A stretch of DNA of 64,000 bases, from assembly GCF_004114425.1 (NCBI RefSeq), contig NZ_RDQF01000024.1:1-64000 (forward strand). The letters are read 5' to 3'. Shown one piece after another: positions 8,613 to 16,879 of the stretch; position 1 is the stretch's first letter; every line of letters starts with the position of its first letter. This DNA is from Bradyrhizobium vignae (lineage in GTDB: Bacteria; Pseudomonadota; Alphaproteobacteria; Rhizobiales; Xanthobacteraceae). The notes under the pieces are model-generated. The model was not told the DNA's origin, ran no database searches, and was given only the letters and a program-made list of their open reading frames with translations. The position numbers and the translations under genes were made by a program.

Positions 8613-9602
8613 TCACGGCACCGCGAACCGCAGCGTCTTGCCGCCGCTCGACATGTCGACGGTGCCAAAGCCCGTCGGCGTAAAACCGCGCGCGCCGCAA
8701 TCGGTCTGCTCGCTGGTCTCGAACTTGGTCTCGCGCGTGCAGAGCTGCCTGTCGCCGCCCCAGTTCAGCGGCCGGTCCTTGAGCTTGACGACGCGGTTGT
8801 CGGCATCGACCGCTTCCGCGAAGCTGAAGATCTGCTTCGGCTGACCGGTCACGTCGGGGTGCAGGCAGGTCTTGGGATCGATGCGATACCAGCCGCGGCT
8901 CGTCACGGACTTGCCGTCATCGGTCGCGATCGCCGCCATCACCTTGTGCGGCGTGTCGTTGCACCAGGTCAGCCCGGTCGCGGAGGGCGTCTGCACCGCA
9001 TCGACCATGGTCTTGAAGAAGGTTTGTGAGCCCACGATGTCCGACGACAGGCCGCGGCTCTTCAGGAAGGCGGCGAGCGCGGCTTGCGTCTTCGGCCCGT
9101 CGACTCCGTCGATCGGCGCTGCGTCGTAGCCGGCGATCACCAGCAGTCGCTGGATGCCGGCGAGGCGCGCCTGCTCGTCGTCATATTCGGAATCCTCGGC
9201 GAGGTAGGCAACGAGGTTGCCGTCCGCGCCTTGCGTCGGCGTCACTTGCGTGAACGGGACTTGCGTCTGCCCGCTGCGGCACTGTCGTGCCGCGGCGATG
9301 ACGAAATTGTCCTGCGCCACGCAGAGCATGTCGCTGCCGCTTTGCGGGATCGGGGAGGCGCCGTAGACGCCGAGCGCGCGGGCGTTGAGCAGGATGCGGT
9401 CGGCGGTCAGCGTGCCCTGCACCACCACGCGGCAGGCGGCGGGATCGATCCTGAACCAGCCGCGCGTCGCGGTCGCCGCCTTGTCGTCGATGCCGATCGC
9501 GGCTTCGACGACATAGGACATGCGGTTGCAGATTTTGAGATCGGCCAAAGCCGGCGCGGAGGAGAAGAGGAACGACACGACCGCGGCCGGCACCGTCATC
9601 AT
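8613..9602 (-). CDS. secreted DUF1036 protein with two DUF1036 domains around a peptidoglycan-binding segment
   Basis: A short signal peptide (MMTVPAAVVSFLFSSAPALA) precedes a first DUF1036-like domain (DLKICNRMSY, then RGWFRIDPAAC). A middle segment, RLLVIAGYDAAPIDGVDGPK, resembles the PG_binding_1 fold. A second DUF1036-like domain follows, with WCNDTPHKV and RGWYRIDPKTC. The cysteines occur at matching places in both copies. The function of DUF1036 is unknown; the layout points to an envelope protein that may touch peptidoglycan. No ribosome binding site is clear, so the start at 9602 rests on the signal peptide. Confidence 0.75.
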   Translation of the reverse strand: MMTVPAAVVSFLFSSAPALADLKICNRMSYVVEAAIGIDDKAATATRGWFRIDPAACRVVVQGTLTADRILLNARALGVYGASPIPQSGSDMLCVAQDNFVIAAARQCRSGQTQVPFTQVTPTQGADGNLVAYLAEDSEYDDEQARLAGIQRLLVIAGYDAAPIDGVDGPKTQAALAAFLKSRGLSSDIVGSQTFFKTMVDAVQTPSATGLTWCNDTPHKVMAAIATDDGKSVTSRGWYRIDPKTCLHPDVTGQPKQIFSFAEAVDADNRVVKLKDRPLNWGGDRQLCTRETKFETSEQTDCGARGFTPTGFGTVDMSSGGKTLRFAVP

Positions 9603-9650
9603 GAAGCGGGTGAGGGACGAGCGGTGGTGTTGTCTCTGCTCTCTCCGCTC

Positions 9651-9736
9651 GTCACGCCCGGGCTTGTCCCGGGCATCCACGTTGTTGACGCGGGACGAAA
9701 GATCGTGGATGGCCGGGACGAGCCCGGCCATGACGG
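9651..9736. repeat. intergenic inverted repeat, GTCACGCCCGGG / CCCGGCCATGACG type
   Basis: Outer arms GTCACGCCCGGGCTTGTCC and GGACGAGCCCGGCCATGAC enclose inner arms CATCCACG and CGTGGATG. It lies in the argB-DUF1036 gap; the argB reading frame ends 22 bases beyond it. Same family as 3618-3709 and 11909-12030. Confidence 0.8.
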
Positions 9737-9757
9737 CTTTCCTTTTCCGCTCCCGCA

Positions 9758-10645
9758 TCACTTGTGGATCAGCGTGCCCGTGCCCTGGTTGGTGAAGAGC
9801 TCGAGCAGCACCGCGTGCTGCATCTTGCCGTCGATGATGACGACGCCCTGCACGCCCTGTTCGAGCGCGTAGATGCAGGTCTCGACCTTCGGGATCATGC
9901 CGCCCGAAATGGTGCCGTCGGCGATCAGCTTTCGCGCGTCCTTGATCGACAGCTCCGGAATGAGCTTCTTGGACTTGTCGAGCACACCAGGCACGTCGGT
10001 GAGCAGCAACAGGCGCTTGGCCTTCAGCGCGCCCGCGACCGCGCCGGCAAAGGTGTCGGCGTTGATGTTCAGCGTCTGGCCGTCGTGCGACGTCGCGAGC
10101 GGCGCCAGCACCGGGATCAGCTCGTAACCGATCAGCTGGTTGAGCAGCGTGAGGTCGACCTTCTCGGGGTCCCCGACGAAGCCGAGATCGACCGCCTTCT
10201 CGATATGCGAGTCCGGATCCATGATGGTGCGCGTCGTCTTCGACGCCTTCACCATGTTGCCGTCCTTGCCGCAGAGGCCGACGGCCTTGCCGCCGGCCTC
10301 GTTGATGTAGCCGACGAGCTGCTTGTTGATCGAGCCCGCCAGCACCATCTCGACGATCTCGATGGTCGCGGCATCGGTGATGCGCAGACCCGCGGCGAAT
10401 TCCGAGACGATGCCGAGGCGCTTGAGCATGGTCGCGATCTGCGGCCCGCCGCCATGCACCACGACAGGATTGATCGCGGTCTGCTCGAGCAGCACGATGT
10501 CGCGGGCAAAGTTCTTCGCAGTCTCCTCATCGCCCATGGCATGGCCGCCATATTTGATGACGATGGTTTCCTCGTCATACTGCTGCATGTGCGGCAGCGC
10601 TTCGGACAGGATGCGGGCCTGGTCGAGCGGGGAGATGTCGGTCAT
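9758..10645 (-). CDS. argB: acetylglutamate kinase
   Basis: ArgB phosphorylates N-acetyl-L-glutamate in arginine biosynthesis. The nucleotide-binding KYGGHAM lies at residues 31-37 and the substrate-binding VVVHGGGPQI near residue 62, followed by LSIKDARKLI and SGGMIPKVE in the C-terminal half. The 295-residue length fits the cyclic, arginine-sensitive type found in alphaproteobacteria, but feedback behaviour cannot be read from sequence alone. It lies on the same strand as engB and the dap genes. Confidence 0.96.
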   Translation of the reverse strand: MTDISPLDQARILSEALPHMQQYDEETIVIKYGGHAMGDEETAKNFARDIVLLEQTAINPVVVHGGGPQIATMLKRLGIVSEFAAGLRITDAATIEIVEMVLAGSINKQLVGYINEAGGKAVGLCGKDGNMVKASKTTRTIMDPDSHIEKAVDLGFVGDPEKVDLTLLNQLIGYELIPVLAPLATSHDGQTLNINADTFAGAVAGALKAKRLLLLTDVPGVLDKSKKLIPELSIKDARKLIADGTISGGMIPKVETCIYALEQGVQGVVIIDGKMQHAVLLELFTNQGTGTLIHK

Positions 10646-10724
10646 ATCGCGGTCTCGCTGGCGGGTCGGTCGGTGCGCGTTCTATCCGATTGGCGGGGGC
10701 AGCGCAAAGCGATGTTCTTCCCCT

Positions 10725-10865
10725 CTCCCCTCGTGGGTCTCCTCGTGGGAGAGGGTGCCTTGCGAAGCGAGGCGGGTGAGGGGCCTCTCTCCGCGAGCAC
10801 TCCTGTGGAGAGACACCCCTCATCCGGCGCTTCGCGCCACCTTCTCCCACAAGGGGAGAAGGAAG
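10725..10865. repeat. intergenic repeat rich in CCCTCTCCC / GGGAGAGGG hairpins
   Basis: The element contains nested arms: CCTCTCCC with GGGAGAGG, then CCCCTCATCCGGCGCTTCGC against GCGAAGCGAGGCGGGTGAGG, and a closing CCTTCTCCCACAAGGGGAGA hairpin. It fills the gap between the DUF423 gene and argB. This REP-like type is widespread in Hyphomicrobiales intergenic regions. A smaller relative is the terminator-like hairpin at 54779-54814. Confidence 0.75.
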
Positions 10866-10871
10866 AAAGCA

Positions 10872-11240
10872 TCACTTGCTAGGCACCAGCGCCGCCAATG
10901 TCACCGTCAGCCAGCTCAAGATCATCACCGTTCCCCCGGTCGGCGCCGCGTACGGAAACAGCGAGTGTCCGGCATATTGCCGCAAGGTGAGATCGCCCGC
11001 GAACAGCGCGGCCCCGATCACGAAGCCGAACGCCGCCACGAGTCCAATTCCGCCGTGCAGAAGGCCGCGCGCGAGCAAGGCGACGGTCGCGAGTATGGCC
11101 GTTGCATGAAACAGCAGCATGGCGCTCGCCGAGGCAAGCCGGCCGGCATCGGCGCCATGAGCGGAGGCGGCGGCCAGCGCAACGCCGGCGGCGCCCGTCA
11201 AACCGGCAAGCCCAAGCAACAGGCGGTGCGCGAGCATCAC
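10872..11240 (-). CDS. DUF423 small integral membrane protein
   Basis: The 122-residue protein has about four hydrophobic helices and DUF423 features: HRLLLGLAGLTGAAGVALAA at the start, ASAMLLFHATAIL in the middle and the glycine-rich APTGGTVMILSWL near the end. DUF423 proteins are predicted inner-membrane proteins of unknown function. A GTG at 11240 overlaps the engB stop by four bases (GTGA) and an ATG at 11237 overlaps by one; either implies translational coupling to engB. Confidence 0.75.
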   Translation of the reverse strand: MMLAHRLLLGLAGLTGAAGVALAAASAHGADAGRLASASAMLLFHATAILATVALLARGLLHGGIGLVAAFGFVIGAALFAGDLTLRQYAGHSLFPYAAPTGGTVMILSWLTVTLAALVPSK

Positions 11241-11890
11241 GGGGCCCGCTCTTCCAACAGCTTCGCCATCGCGGCGCGCAAGCTCTCCATGCCGGTCGAG
11301 CTGCGTGACGAGGTCGCGAGCACGGTCGGGAACGCGGCCGGGTGTTTGGCCAGCGCGGCCTCGGTCTCGGCGATGCGCGTTTGAAGCTCGGCGGCTTTCA
11401 CCTGGTCGGCCTTGGTCAGCACGATCTGGTAGCTGACGGCGGAGCGATCGAGCGTCTTGAGGACTTCGAGATCGACGTCCTTGAGGCCGTGCCGTGCGTC
11501 GATCAGCACGTAGACGCGCGCCAGCGACGCGCGTCCCAGCAGGAATTTGTGGATCAGCTCGGTCCAGGACGCGACCTGGCTCTTGGGCGCCTTGGCGTAG
11601 CCGTAGCCGGGCATGTCGACGAGCCGCAGGTCGGTCTTGCCGGGGACCTCGAAGAAGATCAGCTCCTGGGTGCGGCCCGGCGTATGCGAGGTGCGCGCGA
11701 GGTTGTTGCGGCCGGTGAGCGCGTTGATCAGGCTGGACTTGCCGACATTGGAGCGGCCGGCAAAGGCGATCTCCAGCCCCGCCATCGGCGGCAGCGTTTC
11801 GATCGAGGGCGAGGCCCAGATGAACTGCCAGTCGCGGGCGAATAGTTTTCGCCCGGCTTCGATCAGTCGCTCATCGGTCTTGTCGTTCAT
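11237..11890 (-). CDS. engB: ribosome biogenesis GTP-binding protein EngB (YsxC/YihA)
   Basis: EngB is a small GTPase needed for large ribosomal subunit assembly. The G1 motif GRSNVGKS lies at residues 45-52, the G2 threonine follows in HTPGRTQ, G3 is DMPGYGYAK at 92-100, and G4 is TKAD. The 217 residues match the family. It sits downstream of yidC, as in many alphaproteobacteria, with a repeat element filling the gap. Confidence 0.95.
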   Translation of the reverse strand: MNDKTDERLIEAGRKLFARDWQFIWASPSIETLPPMAGLEIAFAGRSNVGKSSLINALTGRNNLARTSHTPGRTQELIFFEVPGKTDLRLVDMPGYGYAKAPKSQVASWTELIHKFLLGRASLARVYVLIDARHGLKDVDLEVLKTLDRSAVSYQIVLTKADQVKAAELQTRIAETEAALAKHPAAFPTVLATSSRSSTGMESLRAAMAKLLEERAP

Positions 11891-11908
11891 CCGCTCGGTC
11901 TACCCTCT

Positions 11909-12030
11909 CGTCGTGGCCGGGCAAAAGCGCGAAGCGCGTCTTCCCGTTCAGATGTCCCGGCCATCCACGTCTGGCTGTCGAGCACCCTCCTAAACGTGGA
12001 TGCCCGGGACAAGCCCGGGCACGACGACGT
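11909..12030. repeat. intergenic inverted repeat between yidC and engB
   Basis: Outer arms are TCGTCGTGGCCGGGC and GCCCGGGCACGACGACG; inner arms are GGCCATCCACGT and ACGTGGATGCCC. A small extra hairpin, AAGCGCGAAGCGCGTCTT, is inserted in the left arm. Same family as 3618-3709 and 9651-9736. Confidence 0.8.
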
Positions 12031-12056
12031 GGAGGCATTTGCGCCCGCAATGACGA

Positions 12057-13913
12057 TTACGTCGCCTTCCTCGCGAACGTCGCCTTGAGATTGTCGAGCA
12101 GCTCCACCTTCACGCCGTTGCGGCGCATGATGTAGCTCTGCTGGATCACCGAGAGCAGGTTGTTCCAGGCCCAGTAGATCACGAGGCCTGCCGGGAAACC
12201 GGCCAGCATGAAGGTGAAGATCAGCGGCATCCAGTTGAAGATGATCTGCTGCGTCGGATCCGGCGGCGTCGGGTTCAGCTTCATCTGGAACCACATCGTG
12301 ATGCCCATGATGATCGGCCAGATGCCGAGCGCGAGGTAATGGCCGAACACCGGAATCGTGGTCGGATCGAACGGGATCAGTCCGAACAGGTTGAACAAAT
12401 TGGTCGGATCCGGCGCGGAGAGGTCCTTGATCCAGCCGATGAACGGCGCGTGCCGCATCTCGATGGTGACGAACAGCACCTTGTACAGTGAGAAGAACAC
12501 CGGGATCTGGATCACCACGGGAAGACAGCCGGCGACCGGGTTGATCTTCTCCTTGCGGTAGATTTCCATCATCTCCTGCTGCTGCTTCACCTTGTCATCA
12601 GGGTAGCGCTCCTTGAGCGCCTGAAGCTGCGGCTGGATCGACTTCATCTTCGCCATCGAGGCGTAGGACTTGTTCGCCAGCGGGAAGAACAGCAGCTTCA
12701 CGATCACGGTGACGAGCAGGATCGAGATGCCGAAATTGCCGAAGAAGCGGTAGAAGAAGTCGAGGCCGAGGAACATCGGCTTGGTGATGAAGTAGAACCA
12801 GCCCCAGTCGATCAACAGATCGAAATGGTTCAGCCCCAGCGCCTTGTTGTAGCCGCCGAGACCCGCAAACGGGAACACGCCGACGACGCCGGCTTCCTTG
12901 GCGCCGGCGAACAGCCGCGCATTGGCGGTCCCGGTGCCGCCGATCGCGATGGTGACGGGATCGAGCAGATAGTCGGTCTGGTAGGTGTGGAGATTGCCCG
13001 ATGGGTTCGACGAGAATCGCGCCTGCAGCTTGGCGTTGGTGTCGGGCAGCAGCGCCGAGGCCCAGTACTTGTCGGTGATGCCGAGCCAGCCGTTGATGAC
13101 GTTGTTGAAGTTCACCTGCTTGGCTTCGTCCACCTTCTTGTAAGCGTATTCCTGCAAGCCCTGGTCGCCGAGATAGCCGATCAGGCCTTCATGCAGGATG
13201 TAATAGCCCGAAACTTGCGGCGCGCCGTGGCGCGAGATCAGCGCGAACGGATAGAGCGTGACAGGCGCATTGCCGACATTGCTCACCTCGTCCTTGACCG
13301 TGAAGAGATAATGGTCGTCGACCGCAATGGTGCGGCGGAAGGTGAGGCCGTCGCCATTGTCCCATTTCAGCACCACCGGGCTCGTCGGCGTCAGGCTGCC
13401 GCTGCCCTCCTGCTGCCAGACGGTCTGGGCATCGGGCATCTTCGCCGTGACGCCCGTCGCCGCCACCCAGCCGAATTCGGCGTAATAAGGCTCGGCGGTG
13501 CCCGAGGGCGAATAGAGGACGATCGGCGGCGATTTCGGGTCGACGGTTTCGCGGAATTGCACCAGCGCGATGTCGTCGATGCGGCCGCCCTTCAGCGAGA
13601 TGCTGCCGGCGATGCGCGGCGTGTCGATCTTCACGCGCGGGCTGGCGGCGATCGCGGCGTCGCGGCTGACGACCGGCTGCGCCTGCTGGTTCGCGGCCGG
13701 AGTGGACGGCTGTGCCGTGCTGCCGGGCTGCGGCGCGGCGCCGGGCGTTGCGGAGGCCGTCGGCTGCGGCGTGCTGCCCTTCTGGAGCTCGGACTGCGCC
13801 TGCTGCTGGGCGCGCTGCTTCTCCATCTGGGGCACATTGTAGAAATATTGCCAGGCGATCAGGACGAGGCCCGACAGAATGACGGCGAGAATGGTATTGC
13901 GATTGTCGGTCAT
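12057..13913 (-). CDS. yidC: membrane protein insertase YidC
   Basis: YidC inserts and folds inner-membrane proteins, alone or with SecYEG. From the ATG at 13913 the 618-residue protein has a first membrane helix (TILAVILSGLVLIAWQYF), a proline/alanine/glutamine-rich linker, the large periplasmic domain of Gram-negative YidC, then the conserved C-terminal insertase core with GISILLVTVIVKLLFFPLAN and helices to the end. The longer frame to 13973 is rejected because its extra residues do not resemble YidC and overlap the rnpA stop. Confidence 0.97.
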   Translation of the reverse strand: MTDNRNTILAVILSGLVLIAWQYFYNVPQMEKQRAQQQAQSELQKGSTPQPTASATPGAAPQPGSTAQPSTPAANQQAQPVVSRDAAIAASPRVKIDTPRIAGSISLKGGRIDDIALVQFRETVDPKSPPIVLYSPSGTAEPYYAEFGWVAATGVTAKMPDAQTVWQQEGSGSLTPTSPVVLKWDNGDGLTFRRTIAVDDHYLFTVKDEVSNVGNAPVTLYPFALISRHGAPQVSGYYILHEGLIGYLGDQGLQEYAYKKVDEAKQVNFNNVINGWLGITDKYWASALLPDTNAKLQARFSSNPSGNLHTYQTDYLLDPVTIAIGGTGTANARLFAGAKEAGVVGVFPFAGLGGYNKALGLNHFDLLIDWGWFYFITKPMFLGLDFFYRFFGNFGISILLVTVIVKLLFFPLANKSYASMAKMKSIQPQLQALKERYPDDKVKQQQEMMEIYRKEKINPVAGCLPVVIQIPVFFSLYKVLFVTIEMRHAPFIGWIKDLSAPDPTNLFNLFGLIPFDPTTIPVFGHYLALGIWPIIMGITMWFQMKLNPTPPDPTQQIIFNWMPLIFTFMLAGFPAGLVIYWAWNNLLSVIQQSYIMRRNGVKVELLDNLKATFARKAT

Positions 13914-13929
13914 CTCTAATGTCTCGTCA

Positions 13930-14346
13930 TCAATCCGGTTTGCGGCTGGCGGGGGCGCCTGGCCTCTGGCCACGTGCTTTCGCGGGACCTTTGCTCGGGC
14001 CCTTGTCTGTCCCCTTGGCCGTATGCCGCGCGGGCTTAGAGAAGGCTATGCGCAGATCGTCGAGCATGGTGGCGAAGTCGCGCGAGAGCGCGTCCCTTCG
14101 GCCGACCAGGACATAATCATGATGGGGCTGCATCGACACCGGATCGAGCCGCTTCACCAATTCGCGAAGCCGGCGCCGGATGCGATTGCGCTCGGGGGCG
14201 TTGCCGTTCTTTTTGGTGACGGTGAAGCCGATCCGGATCGGACCGAGATCATCGCGGCGGCGGCTCTGCAGGACGAACGCGGGACTATTCACCCGCGCGC
14301 CATTGGCAACGGCGAGGAAATCCGCCCGCTGCCTCAGCCGATCCAT
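13930..14346 (-). CDS. rnpA: ribonuclease P protein component
   Basis: RnpA assists the RNase P RNA in 5' maturation of tRNA precursors. The signature RNRIRRRLRELVKR and the preceding FTVTKKNGNAPE are clear, with the basic N-terminal MDRLRQRADFLAV. From the ATG at 14346 it is 138 residues; the last thirty or so (SKPARHTAKGTDKGPSKGPA) form a basic, lysine/proline-rich tail longer than in enterobacteria. It lies between rpmH and yidC in the usual order, 16 bases before the yidC start. Confidence 0.95.
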   Translation of the reverse strand: MDRLRQRADFLAVANGARVNSPAFVLQSRRRDDLGPIRIGFTVTKKNGNAPERNRIRRRLRELVKRLDPVSMQPHHDYVLVGRRDALSRDFATMLDDLRIAFSKPARHTAKGTDKGPSKGPAKARGQRPGAPASRKPD

Positions 14347-14372
14347 GATGAAATCCCAAAAGGGGGTCCGGC

Positions 14373-14507
14373 TCAGGCGCTCAGACGCTTGCGGCCGCGG
14401 GCGCGGCGGGCGGCGAGAACCTTGCGGCCGCCGGCAGTGGCGAGGCGGGCGCGGAAGCCGTGACGGCGCTTGCGCACCAGTTTGCTGGGTTGATAAGTCC
14501 GCTTCAC
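14373..14507 (-). CDS. rpmH: 50S ribosomal protein L34
   Basis: The 44-residue protein starts KRTYQPSKLVRKRRHGFRAR and ends RARGRKRLSA, which is unmistakably L34. The start codon is GTG at 14507, preceded by GGAG. The sequence upstream in the same frame is open to 14621 but is leader, since L34 begins at this point in the family. It heads the rpmH-rnpA-yidC transcript. Confidence 0.97.
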   Translation of the reverse strand: MKRTYQPSKLVRKRRHGFRARLATAGGRKVLAARRARGRKRLSA

Positions 14508-14647
14508 GGGTTTTTCTCCGCTGACCGGGCAATTTGCCTGTAGAATTGATGGTAGAGTCCGGAAGATGCGGCCCAAAACGGGCCCTTTTCGGCCCCAAGA
14601 GAGCCGCTCCCGGTGTCGCACCGGGTCATCGCGGACAATTCGCGCGG

Positions 14648-14676
14648 CTTATAAGGGAGCGCCTTCTTTTCGTCAA
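14648..14676 (-). promoter_or_regulatory. sigma-70 type promoter for rpmH-rnpA-yidC
   Basis: On the minus strand TTGACG (14671-14676) is followed by a 17-base spacer and TATAAG (14648-14653), a near-consensus housekeeping promoter. Transcription would begin near 14641 and give a leader of roughly 135 bases before the L34 start codon. The leader includes a GC-rich stretch (GGCCCTTTTCGGCC, GGGCCC-like words) that could pair. Confidence 0.7.
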
Positions 14677-14856
14677 CGCCGCACAAGCGCGCGATTCTCG
14701 TCAATATCGCTGTTTGCGCGGGGTTTTTAACTCTTGAGGTGGCGACTCGCGATATCAGCGCCTACATCCTACCTCGGTAGATTAGCGATCCGTAATTTGA
14801 CCGCACTGCGGACGGGTCGCATCCTCGATCAGCCAAGGCCAACAGGGGCGAATTTC

Positions 14857-16356
14857 GTGGCATCCACAGATCGCCAGCCGATCCAGGATCTGGATCAGCC
14901 GGACCAGCCGGCGATGCGGCCCCGCGGCTCGCGCGGGCTCGGGCTATCTGGCAAGCTGCTGCTGCTCACCATTCCCCTGGTGATGATCGCCGCCGTGCTG
15001 CTCTACGTGCCCGCCATCGCCAATTTCTGGGTCAACCGGCTGAATGACCGCGTTGCGGCGGCCAACACGGCGGCGCTGGTGCTGGATGCGGCACCGCTCG
15101 GCATGGTGCCTGATTCGCTGTCGCGTCAGATCCTGAAAAGCATCAATGCCCGCGCCGTCGCCATCAAGATGGGCCAGCAGCGCCGGTTGCTCGCCAGCGA
15201 CAACATTCCCTCCGCCATCGAGCATGACATCGACCTGCGCGACATGACCGCCTGGGAGGCGATCACCGGCTCGTTCCGGATGATGCTGGAGACCGGCAAC
15301 CAGGCCATCCGCGTCGTCGGTCCCGGGGTCGGCAATGCCCAGTTCATCGAGATCGTCACCGACGAGCTGCCGCTGCGGCGGCAGATGTACCGCTTCTCCC
15401 GCAACGTCGTGGTGGTCGCGCTGATCATCGCGGTCTTGACCGCGGGCCTCGTCTATCTCGCTCTCCATTATCTCTTCGTGCGGCCGATGCGGCGGCTGAC
15501 CGCGAGCCTGGTCGGCTTCCACGAGAACCCCGAGAGTTCGGCCGGGATCATCGTGCCGAGCCAGCGCAGCGATGAGATCGGGGTGGCCGAGCGCGAATTG
15601 TCGGACATGCAGCGCGATCTGATGTCGATGCTGAACCAGAAGAGCCGGCTCGCGGCGCTCGGCCTTGCTGTCTCCAAGATCAATCACGACCTGCGCAATC
15701 TGCTCGCCTCGGCCCAGCTGCTGTCGGACCAGCTCGCCAGCGTGCCGGATCCGCGGGTGCAGCGCTTTGCGCCCAAGCTCGTGCGCTCGCTCGAGCGCGC
15801 CATCGCCTTCTGCCAATCGACATTGTCTTATGGCCGCGCCCAGGAGGCCGCGCCCGACCGCCGCATGATCCTGATCGAGCCCGTGGTGATGGAGGTGCGC
15901 GAGACCGCAGGCCTCACCAACGACGCCTCGATCGCCTGGGTCGCTGCGATCGAGCGCGGGCTCGCGGTCGATGCCGATCCCGACCAGCTGTTCCGCGTAT
16001 TGCTCAACCTCGTCCGCAACGCCGCCCAGGCGCTCGAAAGCCATGCCTCGGGTGAGGGCCGGGTGCAGCAGATCCGGATCACCGGAAAGCGCGAAGGCGC
16101 CGTCGCCATTATCGAGGTCTCCGACACCGGTCCCGGCGTTCCCCAGAAGACTCGGGAGCACCTGTTCGAGGCCTTCCAGACCTCCGGCCGCCCCGGCGGC
16201 AGCGGCCTTGGCCTTGCCATCGCCGCCGAGCTGGTCCGCGCCCATGGCGGCGACATCCACCTGGTCGAAGGCACCATCGGCGCCACCTTCCGCATCGTCA
16301 TCCCCGACCGTCCCGTGGAACTGCTCTCCATCCGCAACGAGCGGCAGAGGGCCTAA
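14857..16356 (+). CDS. membrane sensor histidine kinase, orphan
   Basis: The protein has two membrane segments (KLLLLTIPLVMIAAVLLYVP and VVVVALIIAVLTAGLVYLAL) enclosing a periplasmic sensor region of about 140 residues. A HAMP-like linker, a dimerisation helix with phospho-acceptor His277 in SKINHDLRN, and an HATPase domain follow, the last with N box LNLVRNAAQAL, DTGPGVP and GGSGLGLA. The GTG at 14857 is preferred because AGGGG lies eight bases upstream; an open frame extends to an ATG at 14734. No response regulator is adjacent, so its partner must be elsewhere. Its TAA stop is the first part of the repeat at 16355. Confidence 0.85.
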   Translation: MASTDRQPIQDLDQPDQPAMRPRGSRGLGLSGKLLLLTIPLVMIAAVLLYVPAIANFWVNRLNDRVAAANTAALVLDAAPLGMVPDSLSRQILKSINARAVAIKMGQQRRLLASDNIPSAIEHDIDLRDMTAWEAITGSFRMMLETGNQAIRVVGPGVGNAQFIEIVTDELPLRRQMYRFSRNVVVVALIIAVLTAGLVYLALHYLFVRPMRRLTASLVGFHENPESSAGIIVPSQRSDEIGVAERELSDMQRDLMSMLNQKSRLAALGLAVSKINHDLRNLLASAQLLSDQLASVPDPRVQRFAPKLVRSLERAIAFCQSTLSYGRAQEAAPDRRMILIEPVVMEVRETAGLTNDASIAWVAAIERGLAVDADPDQLFRVLLNLVRNAAQALESHASGEGRVQQIRITGKREGAVAIIEVSDTGPGVPQKTREHLFEAFQTSGRPGGSGLGLAIAAELVRAHGGDIHLVEGTIGATFRIVIPDRPVELLSIRNERQRA

Positions 16357-16457
16357 AGCATGATCCGGAAAAGTGCGAAGCGGTTTTCCGGAAAGATCAT
16401 GCGTAAACAACAAGCTAAAGCGCGATGACGATTCATCCAAATCTCATCGCGCTTTAG
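16355..16457. repeat. two-hairpin ~103-bp repeat, copy 1
   Basis: Hairpin A pairs GCATGATCCGGAAAA with TTTTCCGGAAAGATCATGC; hairpin B pairs AAAGCGCGATGA with TCATCGCGCTTT around ATTCATCC. Copies at 20848, 27736 and 38899 agree closely over the whole length. This copy supplies the stop codon of the upstream kinase gene, so the insertion point is at or inside the old 3' end of that gene. Confidence 0.9.
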
Positions 16458-16480
16458 GTCGGCCAGAGGCCTACAGCCTC

Positions 16481-16571
16481 GCGTCATTCCGGGGCGCGCG
16501 TAGCGAGAACCCGGAATCCGAGGTTTTGCGCGACATTCCGGGTTCGATGCTGCGCATCGCCCCGGAATGAC
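16481..16571. repeat. inverted repeat with CGTCATTCCGGGGCGC ends
   Basis: The left end CGTCATTCCGGGGCG pairs with the right end CGCCCCGGAATGAC, and the middle repeats the theme with AACCCGGAATCC and ACATTCCGGGTT. It fills most of the gap between the kinase gene and tRNA-Arg with the two-hairpin repeat. From 16572 to 16718 I see nothing beyond a GC-rich CCCCCTCCGGC stretch. Confidence 0.8.
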
Positions 16572-16718
16572 ATTCAAACCGTTATCGCCCTGCAAAATCT
16601 CCCCATCCCGGACCTTGCCAACGCCGGCAAGAGCGGTTAGTCAGAGCGCTCTTTCGCACCCCCTCCGGCTCCGCCCGGGGGGCTGCTTGCGGGTCATGCC
16701 CGCGCTGTTTGCGAAAAC

Positions 16719-16795
16719 GCGCCCGTAGCTCAGCTGGATAGAGCATCAGACTACGAATCTGAGGGTCGGACGTTCGAATCGTTCCGGGCGCGCCA
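16719..16795 (+). tRNA. tRNA-Arg (anticodon ACG)
   Basis: A full cloverleaf is readable: acceptor arm GCGCCCG with CGGGCGC, D arm with AGCTCAGCTGGATAGAGC, anticodon stem CAGAC/ATCTG-side pairing around the loop CTACGAA, T arm with GTTCGAATC, discriminator G and an encoded CCA at 16793-16795. The anticodon ACG is normally edited to ICG to read CGU, CGC and CGA. tRNA genes are common integration sites and this one borders the accessory stretch, but I see no second copy of its 3' end in the window. Confidence 0.95.
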
Positions 16796-16879
16796 TTCTT
16801 CGGCGGAAGGTCAGGACAAGGCAGCATCTGGTCGCCAGACCGGCTCGAGACCGGATGGCCGCGCCGTGTGAGGAGCTGG

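Noticed and set aside
16719..16795. tRNA-Arg as the attachment site of an integrated element
   Set aside because: No integrase gene and no second copy of the tRNA 3' end were seen in the window; left as a hypothesis in the findings.
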